DNA from: Sesamum alatum
Taxonomy: Eukaryota > Streptophyta > Magnoliopsida > Lamiales > Pedaliaceae
DNA length: 64,000 nt
Reading direction: 5' to 3'
NCBI GenBank assembly: GCA_034509735.1
Contig: JACGWO010000011.1
Coordinates: 14,169,866-14,233,865, forward strand
Position numbers and translations under genes: made by a program. Positions 13,811 through 25,989 of the stretch are shown in pieces. Under the pieces are notes generated by a model. It ran no database searches. It saw only the letters and a program-made list of their open reading frames with translations, and was not told the DNA's origin. Within the stretch, counting starts at the first letter, position 1. Each line of letters opens with the position of its first letter.

Positions 13811-15079
13811 ATGATTCCCAACAACAGCAGAACCACCAAAAGATCTGCGGAAATAGTAGCTGCAAACGAAGACCTGCTGACAGAAATCCTTCTCCGTCTG
13901 CCCACAAAATCTTTGCTCAGATTCAAATGCGTCTCATTCCAATGGCTCCATCTCATTTCCAGCCCCTACTTCGCCCGCAAACACTCTCTCAAAAACCCCA
14001 ACCCCGCCACCTCCGGCCTCTTCTTGTACCACTATCCATCGCTCCTCCATCTCTCCCTCGCCGCCGACGCCGACGCTGAATCAAGCATCACCTCCCGGCC
14101 GAGCTTCGGCCCAGTCCCGATTCTTGATTTCTTGAGAATCACCCCGTTTGCTTCCAATCTAACCATTTTAAGCTCGTGCAATGGTTTATTGCTATGCCTG
14201 TTAGTTTCACCCCCAAGCTGGAACGATGCCGATGTTATTTACTTCGTCGCGAATCCGACAACCAAGAAATCCAGCCCACTTCCTCCGCTTCAAATGCTGG
14301 CGGAAAGGCCGATTGTCACCATGGACTTGGCGTTTGATCCTCGGGAATCACCCTACTATAAGGTCATATGCATCCGCCACTGCAATCCCCCTGACGGGCC
14401 CGAATTCGAGATCCAAATCTTCTCATCGGAGACGGGTTCCTGGAGAATCTGCCAGGGCCCGTTTCTCAATATCCGCGCCGGAATCCTGTTCCGGGGACGT
14501 GGGGTGTACTGGAACAAAAGGATTCACTACCTCGATTCAACAGGCGGCGGTTCTTTCTACTTCATAGTTGAAGAAGAAAGCCTGGAATTCCTGCGGATGC
14601 CGTTCATCCAAAGCGAAGTTCAAGCCATGGAAAGGTCGTGGTACCTCGGACAATCCGGTGGGCATTTGCATTTGGTGGATATTGAAACGAATATCACCCG
14701 GGATTCATCGATTGATATCTATGAACTACAGAATGACTATTCCGGGTGGTTCTTGAGGTACCGGGTGGATCTTGGTTTGATAGGATCCGAATTCCCGGAG
14801 ATGGTGAGATACATTGGCGTGCACGAGTTTCTGGATGTCGAGGGGAATCAGAGGTCTGGAATTGGAAGGTACTACATCTATTCTGTGCTGGACGTTGTCC
14901 GAACAGAAGGCGAGGAGGGTTTGTTTGAAATCGTGCTGTCGATACCGAATAAAATCGTGTGTTATAATCCAGGGAGTAGAAGATCGAAAGTGCTTGTGTA
15001 TTTTGGAGATGACAGGGATAGGGTAAGATATGAATGGCACAATGTTTTTCTGTATACTCAGACACTTCTGCCTGTTTGA
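13811..15079 (+). CDS. F-box protein (At5g07610-like type)
   Basis: This single-exon gene encodes 422 aa. Residues about 17-60 form an F-box (EDLLTEILLRLPTKSLLRF, then CVSFQWLHLISSPYF), the segment that binds SKP1 in SCF ubiquitin ligases. The rest resembles the associated C-terminal domain of plant F-box families: a conserved SSCNGLLL motif near 120, then beta-rich sequence. No Kelch or LRR repeats were recognised. The substrate cannot be read from sequence. The frame is open throughout and GC-richer than its surroundings, which supports a working gene. Other ORFs overlapping it are frame shadows. Confidence 0.92.
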   Translation: MIPNNSRTTKRSAEIVAANEDLLTEILLRLPTKSLLRFKCVSFQWLHLISSPYFARKHSLKNPNPATSGLFLYHYPSLLHLSLAADADAESSITSRPSFGPVPILDFLRITPFASNLTILSSCNGLLLCLLVSPPSWNDADVIYFVANPTTKKSSPLPPLQMLAERPIVTMDLAFDPRESPYYKVICIRHCNPPDGPEFEIQIFSSETGSWRICQGPFLNIRAGILFRGRGVYWNKRIHYLDSTGGGSFYFIVEEESLEFLRMPFIQSEVQAMERSWYLGQSGGHLHLVDIETNITRDSSIDIYELQNDYSGWFLRYRVDLGLIGSEFPEMVRYIGVHEFLDVEGNQRSGIGRYYIYSVLDVVRTEGEEGLFEIVLSIPNKIVCYNPGSRRSKVLVYFGDDRDRVRYEWHNVFLYTQTLLPV

Positions 15080-16578
15080 GGTGTTGAGGCTGTCCTGTTT
15101 CGGGGGCCTGAATGTATGAAAATTGTGCTAATTCGAGTTATTTTCCCTGTCAGTTTTCTTTCCCGGCCCTTTGTTTTTTTGTTTTTGTGGTATTGACTAT
15201 GATAAAAGTTCCATGAATTTATGGTGTTTGGAGAAACTTTAGAAAGAAAAAAAAAGAACATTTTCTACTTTTTGGGTTTTGGATATTTTTATTTGGAAAA
15301 AATGCAAGTCAGTCCATATAGGGTATGTGTAAAAGAGTTTTTATTAAAAAGAATTAGCAAGATATTTTCTTGTATCTTTTAAAATTAATGGGGAAGTTTA
15401 TTATCTAAGCACACGTCATGAATTAGAAAATACTTCATCTTTTTAATTGTCAGAGGTTCTCTTTACAATGATACGATCTTTTTTTTAATTGCTAGAGGTC
15501 ATCTTTACAATAATATAAAATGGGTATTTGAACTATAAAACGGTGGGTGTAAATTCAATTTATCCTTCACCAACTGTTCACATGTGGGTGAAATTCGGTT
15601 TACCCTTCACCAATCGTTCACACGTGGGCCTAATTTATTAACTAGGAATAATTTAATAATTATAAATTAACTAAAAATATGTAATATTGATGGGCCTAAT
15701 TTATTAACTAGGAATAATTTAATAATTATAAATTAACTAAAAATATGTAATATTGATGCTTTTGGAAATAATATTTTTGTTCTTGGTCAAATTCTTCATT
15801 CATAAACAATGAAACAATCTACTTTTCTGTTTAAGTTTTGGATTATATGTCTTGTGGTCGAGTTTCAGTGAAAATTTTTTGTCACTCATCGAATTTCAGT
15901 GAAAATTTTTTGTCACTCATCGAATTGATTAATTACAGAGTAAGTGTACTATACTTGTTATGTGATTGGTTAATTTCACTTAAATGTATATTAATCACAC
16001 GACATAAGTATATTGTACTTACTATATAATTGATTCAGATCCAACCAAACCCGATTTATGTTAGAATTTATCGAGTTTCAGTTGTTATTTCTTAAACAAG
16101 TGAATTACTCAAATCAAGGATGTGTCTTTCTCAATTTATTGCAAGCCCTTTACAATGTCTATTCTAACCATCACAAACTTCCGATCATATATAGCAAATC
16201 TTACATTAGACTCCCACACCCTACTTATTGATTCCCTTACAAAAACCGATCAATCAAACACAAAAGTAATCAAACAATTTCTTAAAATTCTTGTCCGAAT
16301 TAAGTTTGATCGAACAAAATCAATCATAGAGCAAGCGTGACATATTTACTATGTAATTCATTACTTCACACGACAAGTATATTATAATTATCATATAATT
16401 AATTCAAGTTTGACAGAGTTAGTACGAGCTAGAATTTCCCATAATTATCATATAATTAATTCAAGTTTGACAGAGTTAGTACGAGCTAGAATTTCCCATT
16501 TCTGTAGTTGCCTAACTTCTCAAAAATCCAAGAATGCACCAAAAATCTCTACAACTGATACCTCCCTATACATACTAA
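15080..16578. repeat. Intergenic DNA with tandem duplications and MITE copies
   Basis: No gene was found between the two convergent stop codons. Four short tandem duplications are visible: about 40-45 bp at 15553-15625, 66 bp at 15625-15757, about 30 bp at 15858-15925 and 59 bp at 16384-16500. Two copies of a MITE-like palindromic family also lie here (about 15930-16075 and 16285-16495). Other copies occur at 18839-19015 and 63468-63640. Confidence 0.65.
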
Positions 16579-18612
16579 TCAATTAATGCCACACTCCGGC
16601 GGGAACTCCTGAGGGAACCGCTTAGCGTCCGCGCAGTAATTGTATATCATGTAATTCTTCTGCACCCATTTCAGCCTTTCTTGGCTTGTTGCGTCCAATT
16701 CTTCATTCAGCCACCCATTATTAGTACTGTTTCCGGTCGACGGAGAGGTGGAACTGCAAGAAGATGCGCCGGAGCCCCAGACGCAGGCGTCGTCGGCATT
16801 GAAATTCCGATACGAGGCGGTGAATGGAGCTTGTGACCAATCAGTCTTCACCAGCCCGCCTCTCGTCGCCCAGTCATCTGCATTCCAGAGGCTGGAGTAT
16901 AACCTCATCGGCTGGTTCTTCGGGTACGCCACGCCCACTGATTCCGCGTTCTTGAACTCTCTTATTGGTGTCCCGTCCACAGAAAATCTGCCCATCAACC
17001 ACAAATTTAAGTCACCATATACAGGACAGCAAATGAATCCACCGATGTTTCTTGAAGTTTAGGCATACTACAAAAATTTGGAGAAATTACACTTTTGTTT
17101 CACGATTTATGGGATTTGCACATTTGATCTCGTAGACTAAAATTTGTTACATTTGGGATTAAAAATGTTACAATTTTTCATCTTATGAGACTAAATATGT
17201 CATCATTTTTCATTAAACTCATAAACTGTGAGATCAAAAGTACAACATACATGGTTCAAAGTCGTGGTATCGGCGATAATATCGATATATTATCGGACGA
17301 TACGAAGTAAATATGTTATACGATGCTTAAAAATTTTCGAATAAATTACTAAAATTATAAAAACAATAAAGTATCATAAATTACTATATAATACTATACT
17401 AAGACAAAGATAAAACCTCATTTTTACTCACAAAGAGCGGTTACTTAATACCGCGACAATTAATTTTTTGTTATGCTAATGATACCCCTAAGTTGGTTTC
17501 TTTTATTTATTTATTTATTTTTGAAATGTGATATGTTGATTTATATATATTTTTTCTCATTTATTTTAAAATATGAAATATTGTTTATTATATGCACATA
17601 GGAATCACATGGCACGTTTACTGATATTACAAATCAAAAATTTTATAATTTTACAAAACCCCCATTTTCAGACACCCAATTTTTATTCTATCAAAAGCAT
17701 TAACCTCAAACTCAAGAGGTACAGAAAACATAGTAAAATCATCTCAAAATCTTCCAAAAAGAAAAGAACATAGAAATAGTAGCATTATAGGGTATTGGGT
17801 GTTTATATTGGACTGGCGCCAACCGATCCGGATACATATTGGTCAATATCATCGAATATTGGTTGATACTTTGAATCATGACAACACCCTCTATCACGTA
17901 GGACCAAATGTAAACTTTCCGTGCGAAAGTTCATTACGATGTTATAGAAAATATGATAACAGGGATGTTCGTGTAATTTTTGTTCCTACGTTTCAAACAA
18001 GGTGCAAATTAATGTAAAGCAATTGTAGGGAAGAGTAGTTACATGATGTGCTGGGGATTCCAGAGGATGGAGTAGGTGTGGAAGTTGGCGGTGGGATCGA
18101 ACCAGAGATAGAACTGCTGCTCCCTGCCGCCTTTTCCCTGGCTGTATACATTGGTGTGAAGAATGTAAGGATCACCGCTGAGGTTGCCCAAAAACTCAAA
18201 GTCTATTTCATCGTGGGTTGGTCCTTGTGACGACAACTGCAAAAACAGAAAACAACAGAACCATTTTCAGTTCACGAACAGAACTAAAAGAAAATGACAA
18301 GAACGAGCTTGCTTTTGTCTATGTCTGAATGCTCACATAGTAGGCAGTGACAGTGCCAGCAGAGTTTCCAGGGACAAGTTTGAGCTGCATATCAATTTTC
18401 CCGAACAGGTACTCGTTCCTGGACTGGAATCCGGACCCCGAGGCTTTATCAAGCGAAAGAGTTAAAAGTTGGCCATTCTCGAGTATCTTGGCACGGCCGT
18501 CGCCCCATGTGATGTCGAAATCTTGATAGAAATTGGCTGCGGATGAAGCCATGAACGAGCTGATCAAAAGGGTTGTCAAGAACAGTAGCGAACTACAGTT
18601 CAAAGAAGCCAT
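16579..18612 (-). CDS. XTH: Xyloglucan endotransglucosylase/hydrolase
   Basis: XTH enzymes (GH16) cut and rejoin xyloglucan in the cell wall. Exons on the minus strand are 18612-18337, 18236-18043 and 16987-16579, all with GT-AG introns; they join to 879 nt, 292 aa, the usual XTH length. Residues 1-25 form a signal peptide. The catalytic motif [10 protein letters not shown] (100-109) has both active-site glutamates and is followed by a NLS N-glycosylation site, as in the family. The C terminus shows the XET_C Cys pattern and ends FPPECGIN. It resembles the XTH22-25 (TCH4-like) group, but the member number is not certain. The second intron (1,055 bp) contains a candidate inverted-repeat element. 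It is convergent with the F-box gene. Confidence 0.94.
17251..17880. repeat. Candidate inverted-repeat element in XTH intron 2
   Basis: The ends read ATGGTTCAAAGT and, reversed, CATGATTCAAAGT. Inside are repeated ATCG/GATAT words in opposite directions. The ends match only over a short core and no target duplication is certain, so this is tentative. Confidence 0.3.
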
Positions 18613-18673
18613 TGATTGAGTGTGTAGGACAATGAGAAGTAGTGGATTATGGGATGATGATATGAAGTTGAAT

Positions 18674-18680
18674 ACTTATA
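18674..18680 (-). promoter_or_regulatory. Probable TATA box of the XTH gene
   Basis: On the minus strand this reads TATAAGT, about 62 bases before the ATG. That is a normal spacing for a short plant 5' UTR. Confidence 0.5.
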
Positions 18681-18838
18681 GGGGGTTGGTGAGGTGATGG
18701 TCGGAAGCTTCGGAAGCAGCAAGTTGTGGGGGTAAAGAGCCTTTGAGCTGGACACAGATGGCCGGGAGAGGAAAAGGATGCTGCGCGGGTAGTGTCTGAC
18801 AACCCATATCTCCATTACCACACACGGTTCGAAGTACG

Positions 18839-19015
18839 AAATTTTTTTGTCCGGATCAAGTTTGGTCGAATCAAACCAATTATAAAGTAAGTGTATTATA
18901 CATATGATGTGATTGGTTATTTTACCTAAACTATACACTAATTACACGATAAATATATTGCACTTGCCATGTGATTGGTTCAAATTTAATCGAATCAGGT
19001 TCGTACTAGAATTTC
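18839..19015. repeat. MITE-like palindromic repeat
   Basis: It starts TTTTTTTGTCCGGATCAAG and ends CGTACTAGAATTTCG, with partly complementary arms and an inner CACTTGCCATGTGATTGG block. It matches copies at 15930-16075, 16285-16495 and 63468-63640. Confidence 0.6.
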
Positions 19016-19147
19016 GATTGAAGCACTTGAAATCTTGGCTGGTCAACTACTTTTACCTCAATGTTTAAGCCAAAATTTCTATACTAATTAATTACTTGTA
19101 CACTTGTTTAAGTTGGTAGATTATTACAAGTGATACGTTTTACTTTG

Positions 19148-19151
19148 AACA

Positions 19152-19190
<39 letters not shown>
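19148..19190. repeat. AT dinucleotide microsatellite
   Basis: An uninterrupted run of about 20 AT units. Confidence 0.95.
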
Positions 19191-19192
<2 letters not shown>

Positions 19193-19374
19193 GCACAAGA
19201 AATGTAGTTGGGGCGGGAGGTTAGTGGTGGGGAAGGGGCGAGCTGGCTCTTTTAAGTATGGCTTTTAAGGGTGAAAGATCTTTTATTTCTTTTTAGTGTT
19301 GGAGTAGGTGTTCAATATTGGTATATTACACACGCATATTATAGGCGGTTGCTTAAATTTAGTTCAATTTGAGT

Positions 19375-20645
19375 TTGTTATAATTTTCGTCCTGTAATTT
19401 TGGGGTTGATTCTGTACGAATTAATTTTTTTAATTTAGTCCTGTAATCTTAAAATTTGACAGTTTTGATCCCATCTGGTTAGAAAGTCTCAATTTTAAAG
19501 GTCATGTGCCTGGAACATGCATTTTTTTTTTTTTGGAAAAAAAGGATCAAAATTGCCAATTTTTCAAAGCTACAGGACTAAGTTGCGAAAATCAATTCGT
19601 GTAAGACCAAAATTGACACCCCCTAAGTTACAGAACGAAAATTGTAATTTTTTCAGTTTTTCTTAGTTCATTTATTCAGCACTGCCCTCGGTACTCCTTA
19701 TGCTGGGGCATGTTGATTTGCGGTGCTTGAAAATCATATTTTTAATTTTTTGAATTCATTTATTTTTTCTCTAGGGGAGTAAAAAGTAGGTGACTTTTTA
19801 CGGAAAAAAATAATATTTTTATAGTCTACTTGTTCAGCACTACTCTCGTCAACCCCCTTGCTGGGGCCATGTTGACTTGCGCAGTTTGAAAAGTATATTC
19901 ATAAGACTCTAATTTTCAATTAAAAGATGTTGTTAATTTATTTTCTTTATGAGGAGTAAAAGATAATAAAATTTTCAACCAAAAATGCGAGTTTTTTTTA
20001 ATCTATTTGTTTAGTACTGCCCTGAGCACACCCCATGCTTGGTGCATGTTGATTTATGGTGCTTGAGAATTATATTTTTATGAATCTATTTTTTTATAGT
20101 ATGGACTTTATTAATTTATTTCTCTAAGAGGAGTAAAAAGTAGGTGTATTTTTAAATAAACATAATATTTTTTATAGTTTACTTGTTTAGCACAACCCTC
20201 GCCAAATCCCATTCTGGGGGCATGATGGTTTCTCAAGCTTGAAAAATATATTTTTAAGGCTCCAATCTTTCATTTTAGACGGTATTAATTTGTTTTCTCT
20301 ATGAGGAGTAACAATAGTGGAATTTTCGGCAAAAAATAGGATTTGTTTTAGGGAAAAATGCAATTTTTATCTTGTAATTTAGGAAGTGACAATTTTGATC
20401 CTGTACAAATTGATCTTCGGAATTCAGTCTTGTAACTTTAAAAGTTTGGCAATTTTTGTCCCATCTGGCGAGAAAGCCCCAATCGTAAACGTCATGTGCC
20501 CGGCAGATACGTTTTTTTCCGCAAAAAAGGACTAAAATCGTCAATATTTCACAGTTACAGGATTAAATTACACAAATCAATTTGTATAGGACCAAAATTG
20601 CCACTGCCCCTAAGTTACGGGATGAAAATTACGATTTTTCCTATT
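19375..20645. repeat. Four-unit tandem array between two direct repeats
   Basis: Two copies of a 280-bp palindromic repeat (about 19380-19655 and 20345-20645) carry GTCCTGTAA words and a TGTGCC core. They flank a degenerate tandem array. Its units begin near 19664, 19822, 19999 and 20175, so periods are 158, 177 and 176 bp. Each unit has GTT(C/T)AGCAC or a variant, a GGGGCATG-like block and GAGGAGTAA. No coding potential was seen. Confidence 0.7.
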
Positions 20646-21667
20646 TAGACACCCTTTAAAAATAAAACATTATACTTTTTCATTAAAACTTTTGAAATTA
20701 TATTTGAAAACATTTTGAAAATTATCTGGTTACATCTGGACCCCTTTGGTCAGGGTTTGACCATAAAATATTGATGTCAGCAAAAAAATTACATAAAATT
20801 TCAACTTTACACTACAAAAAAATGCGGGATTTGAAACGGTTATTTGTAACGGCCAGAAGGACGTTCCAATATCAACTATCTTTGTAACAAATGTGGAACA
20901 AAAGTAGTTTTATGACATCACAATTTTAGATGAAAGAAATTTTTATTGTGGTCGTAGGAAGCACCGTTATTGTGACCGTTACAAAATGACTGTGTGTGAA
21001 TAACCGTTACAAACGTGAAGCCGTTACAAGTTGTACCGGCTTTTGGAATCAATTGTTAAGCTTGTAACGGCTGACTGCCTTCGTGAGAGCTTCTGTTACA
21101 ATAGCCGGTACAATATACCAATCCGTTACAATTTTGGGACGACCTTTTAACCGGTTTGTTTATTTTGTTACGGTTGGTTAAAATATAACCCTGCCGTTAC
21201 AAAAATTGTACTAAAAAATCGTTAGAAATGCTAACTAATAGAGATTGATACAAAAACAATTACAATGGCAACGTCTTATTTCTCGAGGAATGCGCTGTTA
21301 CAAAGGCCATTCCAATAATTTATGTATCTAACGACTATATTTCAATGTCCATATTTCAATGAATAGTTTTTTGCCACAAAAGTCGGTACATGTTCTCCTA
21401 TATATTATGTTGCATGTTGTTTTCAATTTATTTCATTTGTTCTAGTCTTGATTAACCACACACACTCTCAGTCTCTCTCGATCACAATTCGTGCACATAT
21501 ACTTGTTCGGTTACCGTTGATCTATTGAGTTGCTCTGACCATGTAACAACTTGAACCTTTTTTTTTTTTTAAGTAAATGTTGTTTAATTATTTTTATAGG
21601 CTGACAATATATATATATATATTATTCTAAATGTATGTATATGTATGTCTGTGTATATGTAGTTCTC

Positions 21668-24480
21668 ATGTTAAGACAATTGAGAAGATGGATGTATGAG
21701 AAGAACCTCCCGAATAGGGCGTGTCTTACACCGGAGTTTGTGGATGGCGTTAAAACTTTCATAGAGTAGGCTTAGTCTCAGCGCCAATATATGAACGGAG
21801 ATAAGATTAGGTGCCTGTGAAGTGCAAAAATGGAAGGTTCAAAACACCTGACGAGGTCAATTTTGACTTATATAGGCGCGAGTTTACACCAGAATATTAT
21901 AATTGGAATTGTCACGGCGAGGAGAAGGGTGCAAGAGTACTTTGATGCCGTGACCACCCCTCCAGCGCAGGAGGAGCAAACCCCAGCTAATCAGGAGGAG
22001 AGTAGTTCACATTGGCGTGATCAACAACAGATGGAATCGCCCAGAGGATGGTTTATGATGCAGTCGGGCTGGGTTATTTTTCTTCTTACCACGAGAGTGT
22101 GCCTGATGATGGTACGAGGTCATGTTCTACTGATGGGGGAGTACCACTGGTATTATGGGGTGTCCAGTTTGTATGGATGACACACGGGCATTCCATCTGC
22201 AGCACGGTAGGAAGGTGTGCTACTTTAACTGTCACAGACAGTTTTGCCCCACAGACCATCCTTACTGCAGGAATATGAAAGCCTTCATTAGAAATTGAGT
22301 GGAAAGGAAGGTTGCACGCCCGCTGCTGACGGGAGAGGAAATTCGCGATTGGGTAGCAAAATTCAGTCCTGCTGTCAAAGAACCTATGACACTCTCACCA
22401 GGGTATGGTACTGCCCACAAGTGGATGAAGAAAAACATATTTTGGGATCTTCCATATTGGTCAACGCATCTGATACGACACAACATTGATGTCATGCACA
22501 TTGAGAAAAACATGTTTGACAACATATTCAACACCGTGATGGATGTAAAAGAAAAAACAAAAGATAATGTGAATGCACGCAATGACTTGAAAACTATATG
22601 CAATCAGCCAGAGCTTGAGTTGGACGAACGAAGACCGAACACGATGCCTAAAGCAGTGTATACCCTGACGAAGGGGCAGAAGATGAGGATATATGATTGG
22701 ATTTGTTGTCTAAGGTTTCATGATGGTTATGCATCCAACATTGCCTGTTGTGTCGATTTTATGGAGTTAAGGATGCACGGCATGAAGAGCCACGACTGTC
22801 ATGTATTGCAGAAGTTGATCCCAATTGCCTTCCGTGAGATGCTTCCTGAGCATATGTGGAACGCATTAACAGAGGTGAGTTTGCTATTCCAGCACATATG
22901 CTCGACTACATTTGATGCCACCAAACTACAGGAGTTGGAAGATAGTGTAGCCGTGATCATGTGCAACCTTGAGAAAATCTTTCCGCCAACTTTCTTCGAC
23001 TCAATGGAGCACCTTATTGTTTACCTGCAATACGAAACTCATGTGGGAGGGCCAGTGCAGTATAGGTGGATGTACTCATTTGAGAGGTAATTAAGGCTAC
23101 TCTTAATTATTTTATGTAAATATATTTAATTTGTTGCACTTTTATTATCATCCGTATGTTAATAAATATTCGTATGAATAGATTTCTTCATGATTTGAAG
23201 AAGAAGGTGAAGAGCAAAGCACACGTCGAGACGTCAATTGTGGAGGCATACATTGCTGAGGAAATTGGGCTATTCACTTCCCACTACTTTGAGCCACACG
23301 TTATTTGCAAACGAAGCAGATCCATCAGAAACGACGAACTGACGACCAACAATGACAACATCCAATGGTCTATTTTCAACTACCCTGGCCGAACTAGTGG
23401 TGCCTCTAAGAAGAGATGGCTAGTGGTCCAAAACCGCATATAATCGAGACGTATGTATTGTGCAATTGTGAAGTAGTCACGCCATATTACGAGTAAGTAT
23501 ATGCATATATATGGGTAAATCTTGGTTGTGAGCGTGCATTTTCATTTATATGTATTTGCAACCAGGGAATTCCTAAACGAACTATATGGGCGCGGCCACC
23601 ATTTGGAAGATCCAATTATTGATAAACTGGTAGCAACTGATTGCAAGAATTGGTTCAAACGACGTGTAAGTTAATAAATTTTTTCGTATGGGCTGATTTG
23701 GTTCCAATGTCCTGTAATTAATTTGTATCTATACGAACTGAATTTGCAGGTTTATCCCGAATTGAACGACACAGATCAGGAGCTCCTTAAGTGTCACTAT
23801 TGGGGTCCATGAGGTGAGGTGACAACATTCCCGTGTTATTTTGTGAATGGTTTCTACATCCAAACAGAACATCACAACGTGGGCAAGTCAACAATGAACT
23901 GTGGGGTATGTGTCAAGAGCTCATCGTACATAGGTACGGACACTGACTTCCATGGAATACTCAAAGAGATAATTCAGTTGACATACCCACTTATTCCGAA
24001 CTTTCATGTCGTGCTGTTCAAGTGTCGTTGCGCCAATCCAATTAAAGGCATGAAGGTACACCCTTAGTATCACTTCGTTGATGTTAATTTCAAAAAGTTG
24101 TACCAGAAAGATGAACCATTCATACTGGCACAACAAGCAGTACAAGTTTACTACAGAGAGTTCCGAGCATGAAGAGAGATAAAACGAATTGGATGGCCAT
24201 TTGCAAAACCAAGGCTCGGAGAGTAATTGACGAGTCTCGATGGACCAATATCGCGTATCAACCAGATGAAGACATACCTGTCCCTGAAGTTGCTACAGAC
24301 AATCAAACGTACGACCTACATGATCCTGATGGTATACAACTTTTTGTTGATCTTCCGGTAGCACGCCAACAGGGAGCAGGAACTTCTCGAACGGCCTAAG
24401 GTGAAGACGAAGAAGACAAGGATGATGAGGATAGTTTTGAGGACTATGAGACTGATGAAGATGAGACACCGGGTTTCTAG
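21668..24480 (+). pseudogene. TNP2-like CACTA transposase relic
   Basis: Fragments in shifting frames follow the TNP2 order. First is the transposase-associated N terminus (RRWMYEKNLPNRACLTPEF, 21680-21770) and a piece with TPEYYNWNCHGEE (about 21885-21925). Next is CPVCMDDTRAF-like sequence (about 22165-22200), then VMHIEKNMFDNIFN (near 22490-22540), the most diagnostic Transposase_21 motif. A DUF4218-like region (about 22720-23090) and a DUF4216-like C terminus (about 23870-24250) follow. The long central portion that usually separates the N terminus from the CPVCM motif appears missing. Stops, frameshifts and possible retained introns break the frame many times. Confidence 0.85.
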
Positions 24481-24539
24481 TGTTTTGTAATGAAATATTT
24501 AATATTATTTTATTTTATGAATATTTAATATTTTTTTTA

Positions 24540-25620
24540 GAAGAAATTACTATTTGGAACGACCTTCAATAAGAGAGTTGATACAAAAGTCGTTCCAAAC
24601 ACGTAAAAAAAAGGCGCCTCAAATTCCCGCCAATTAAAAGTTTTTAGAGAGAAATTAAAAAACTTGTAATGGCTCGCAAAGAAGCCGTTACTAACACCGT
24701 TTCGAAATAATTATTTTGGTGGAAAAGCCAAAAATGTGGAGGTAGATCTAAAATTTTCACGAATATTACAATAGATATTACACAGACTGTTACAAATTCT
24801 AGAAAAAACTATTTATTCGTAAAGCCATTACAATTAGTGTGTACATATAAAAAAATATCATTCCCGGTACGATACTTATAATCCGTGCATTTGGTTCATA
24901 CCAAACTTGAATATATCTAAGAATTTAGCCTTTTGATCACATGTGACAGTCCAATTTAAAATCAGACGGCCTGTTTCAATGATGCACTGGATTCACAAGC
25001 TACTATTATGTACTAGATACAATATCTTGATATCCACAAATCAAATTAGTACAAAACTTCATCAAGTGTATTATTTTACCCGTTTGATCATAACTAACGG
25101 TCGGATCTTTTATTTGATGGTCTGATTAAGCAATGTAGTACAACAATATATAATCAAAGTTACATCAACGAATTACTAACAATTATGCATATATAAATTT
25201 ATTTCATTATGTGACCATATATCAATCTGCATTCAAAATGTATTATGATTTCAATTGTGTTATTCACACATTCTATAACTCTATATAACATTAATAATTC
25301 TAAAAAATGGGTTTCTATGATTTTTTAATGATTATTTTTGCAAAAATAAATTTTAATTTGTAGCGTCTTTTATACAACTTTTCCACTACATATGCAAAAC
25401 GACATCGTATTTTTTTACTGCAAACCTTGTACCTCACTTTGTAACGGCTATATAAACGGAGTCCGATTGTGTGTGCTTACAAATGATGTTGTTTCTACAA
25501 TTGTAACGGCTTCAGTAATAGTTTTCAGTCGTTCCTAAATATATCTTGTAATGGCTATACATTAGAAGTGTAATACAAAAGCCGCTCCAAAAAGTCTTAG
25601 TATATAAATGGACACATAGT
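24540..25620. repeat. Internal subterminal-like repeat block in the CACTA element
   Basis: Between the two transposase relics lie many short words such as TTGTAACGGC, CGTTCCAAA and GCCGTTAC in both orientations. They match the words at the outer ends. There is no convincing ORF. The block could be a shared promoter for the second gene, or a remnant of an older nested element. Confidence 0.55.
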
Positions 25621-25639
25621 CATTTTTGTCTCCCACCTG

Positions 25640-25980
25640 CTGAAAAATCCCCCCCCCCCTCCAGTGATTCACCTGTCCCCTTTCCCCCTACTCACCACCG
25701 CCACTCACTCACAACCGCCACCACTCACCACCACCACCATCATCACCACCACCACCACTCACCACTCACCACCACCATTGTCACCACTCACCACTGCCTT
25801 CCACCGTCACCACCACTCTCCATTTGGCCTGACCACCGTCACCACTCCATTTGCCGTCCGCCGCCACCACCAGCACCACTCTCCTCTCTCACTCTCTCTC
25901 TTGCGAACCAGGTAAGTTTCCTCCTTTTTTTTCACAAATGTATAACTATTTGTTGTTTTTTTTTTTTCCTGAAATTATAT
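25640..25980 (+). other. CACC-rich low-complexity leader
   Basis: Strongly pyrimidine-biased CCACCAC/CACTCAC sequence leads to a possible splice donor (CCAGGTAAGTTTC, about 25909). The ORF across it is Thr/His/Pro-rich and is best seen as a low-complexity by-product. The likely role is a transcribed leader of the downstream gene. Confidence 0.4.
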
Positions 25981-25989
25981 GATGATGAT

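Noticed and set aside
14694..15065. Minus-strand ORFs within the F-box gene
   Set aside because: They overlap a well-supported coding frame and look like nothing known.
18600..18938. 112-aa ORF upstream of the XTH start
   Set aside because: It lies in the promoter and 5' UTR, crosses a MITE, and has low-complexity composition.
25664..25915. Thr/His/Pro-rich ORF
   Set aside because: Its composition comes from the CACC repeat; no start context or domain supports it.
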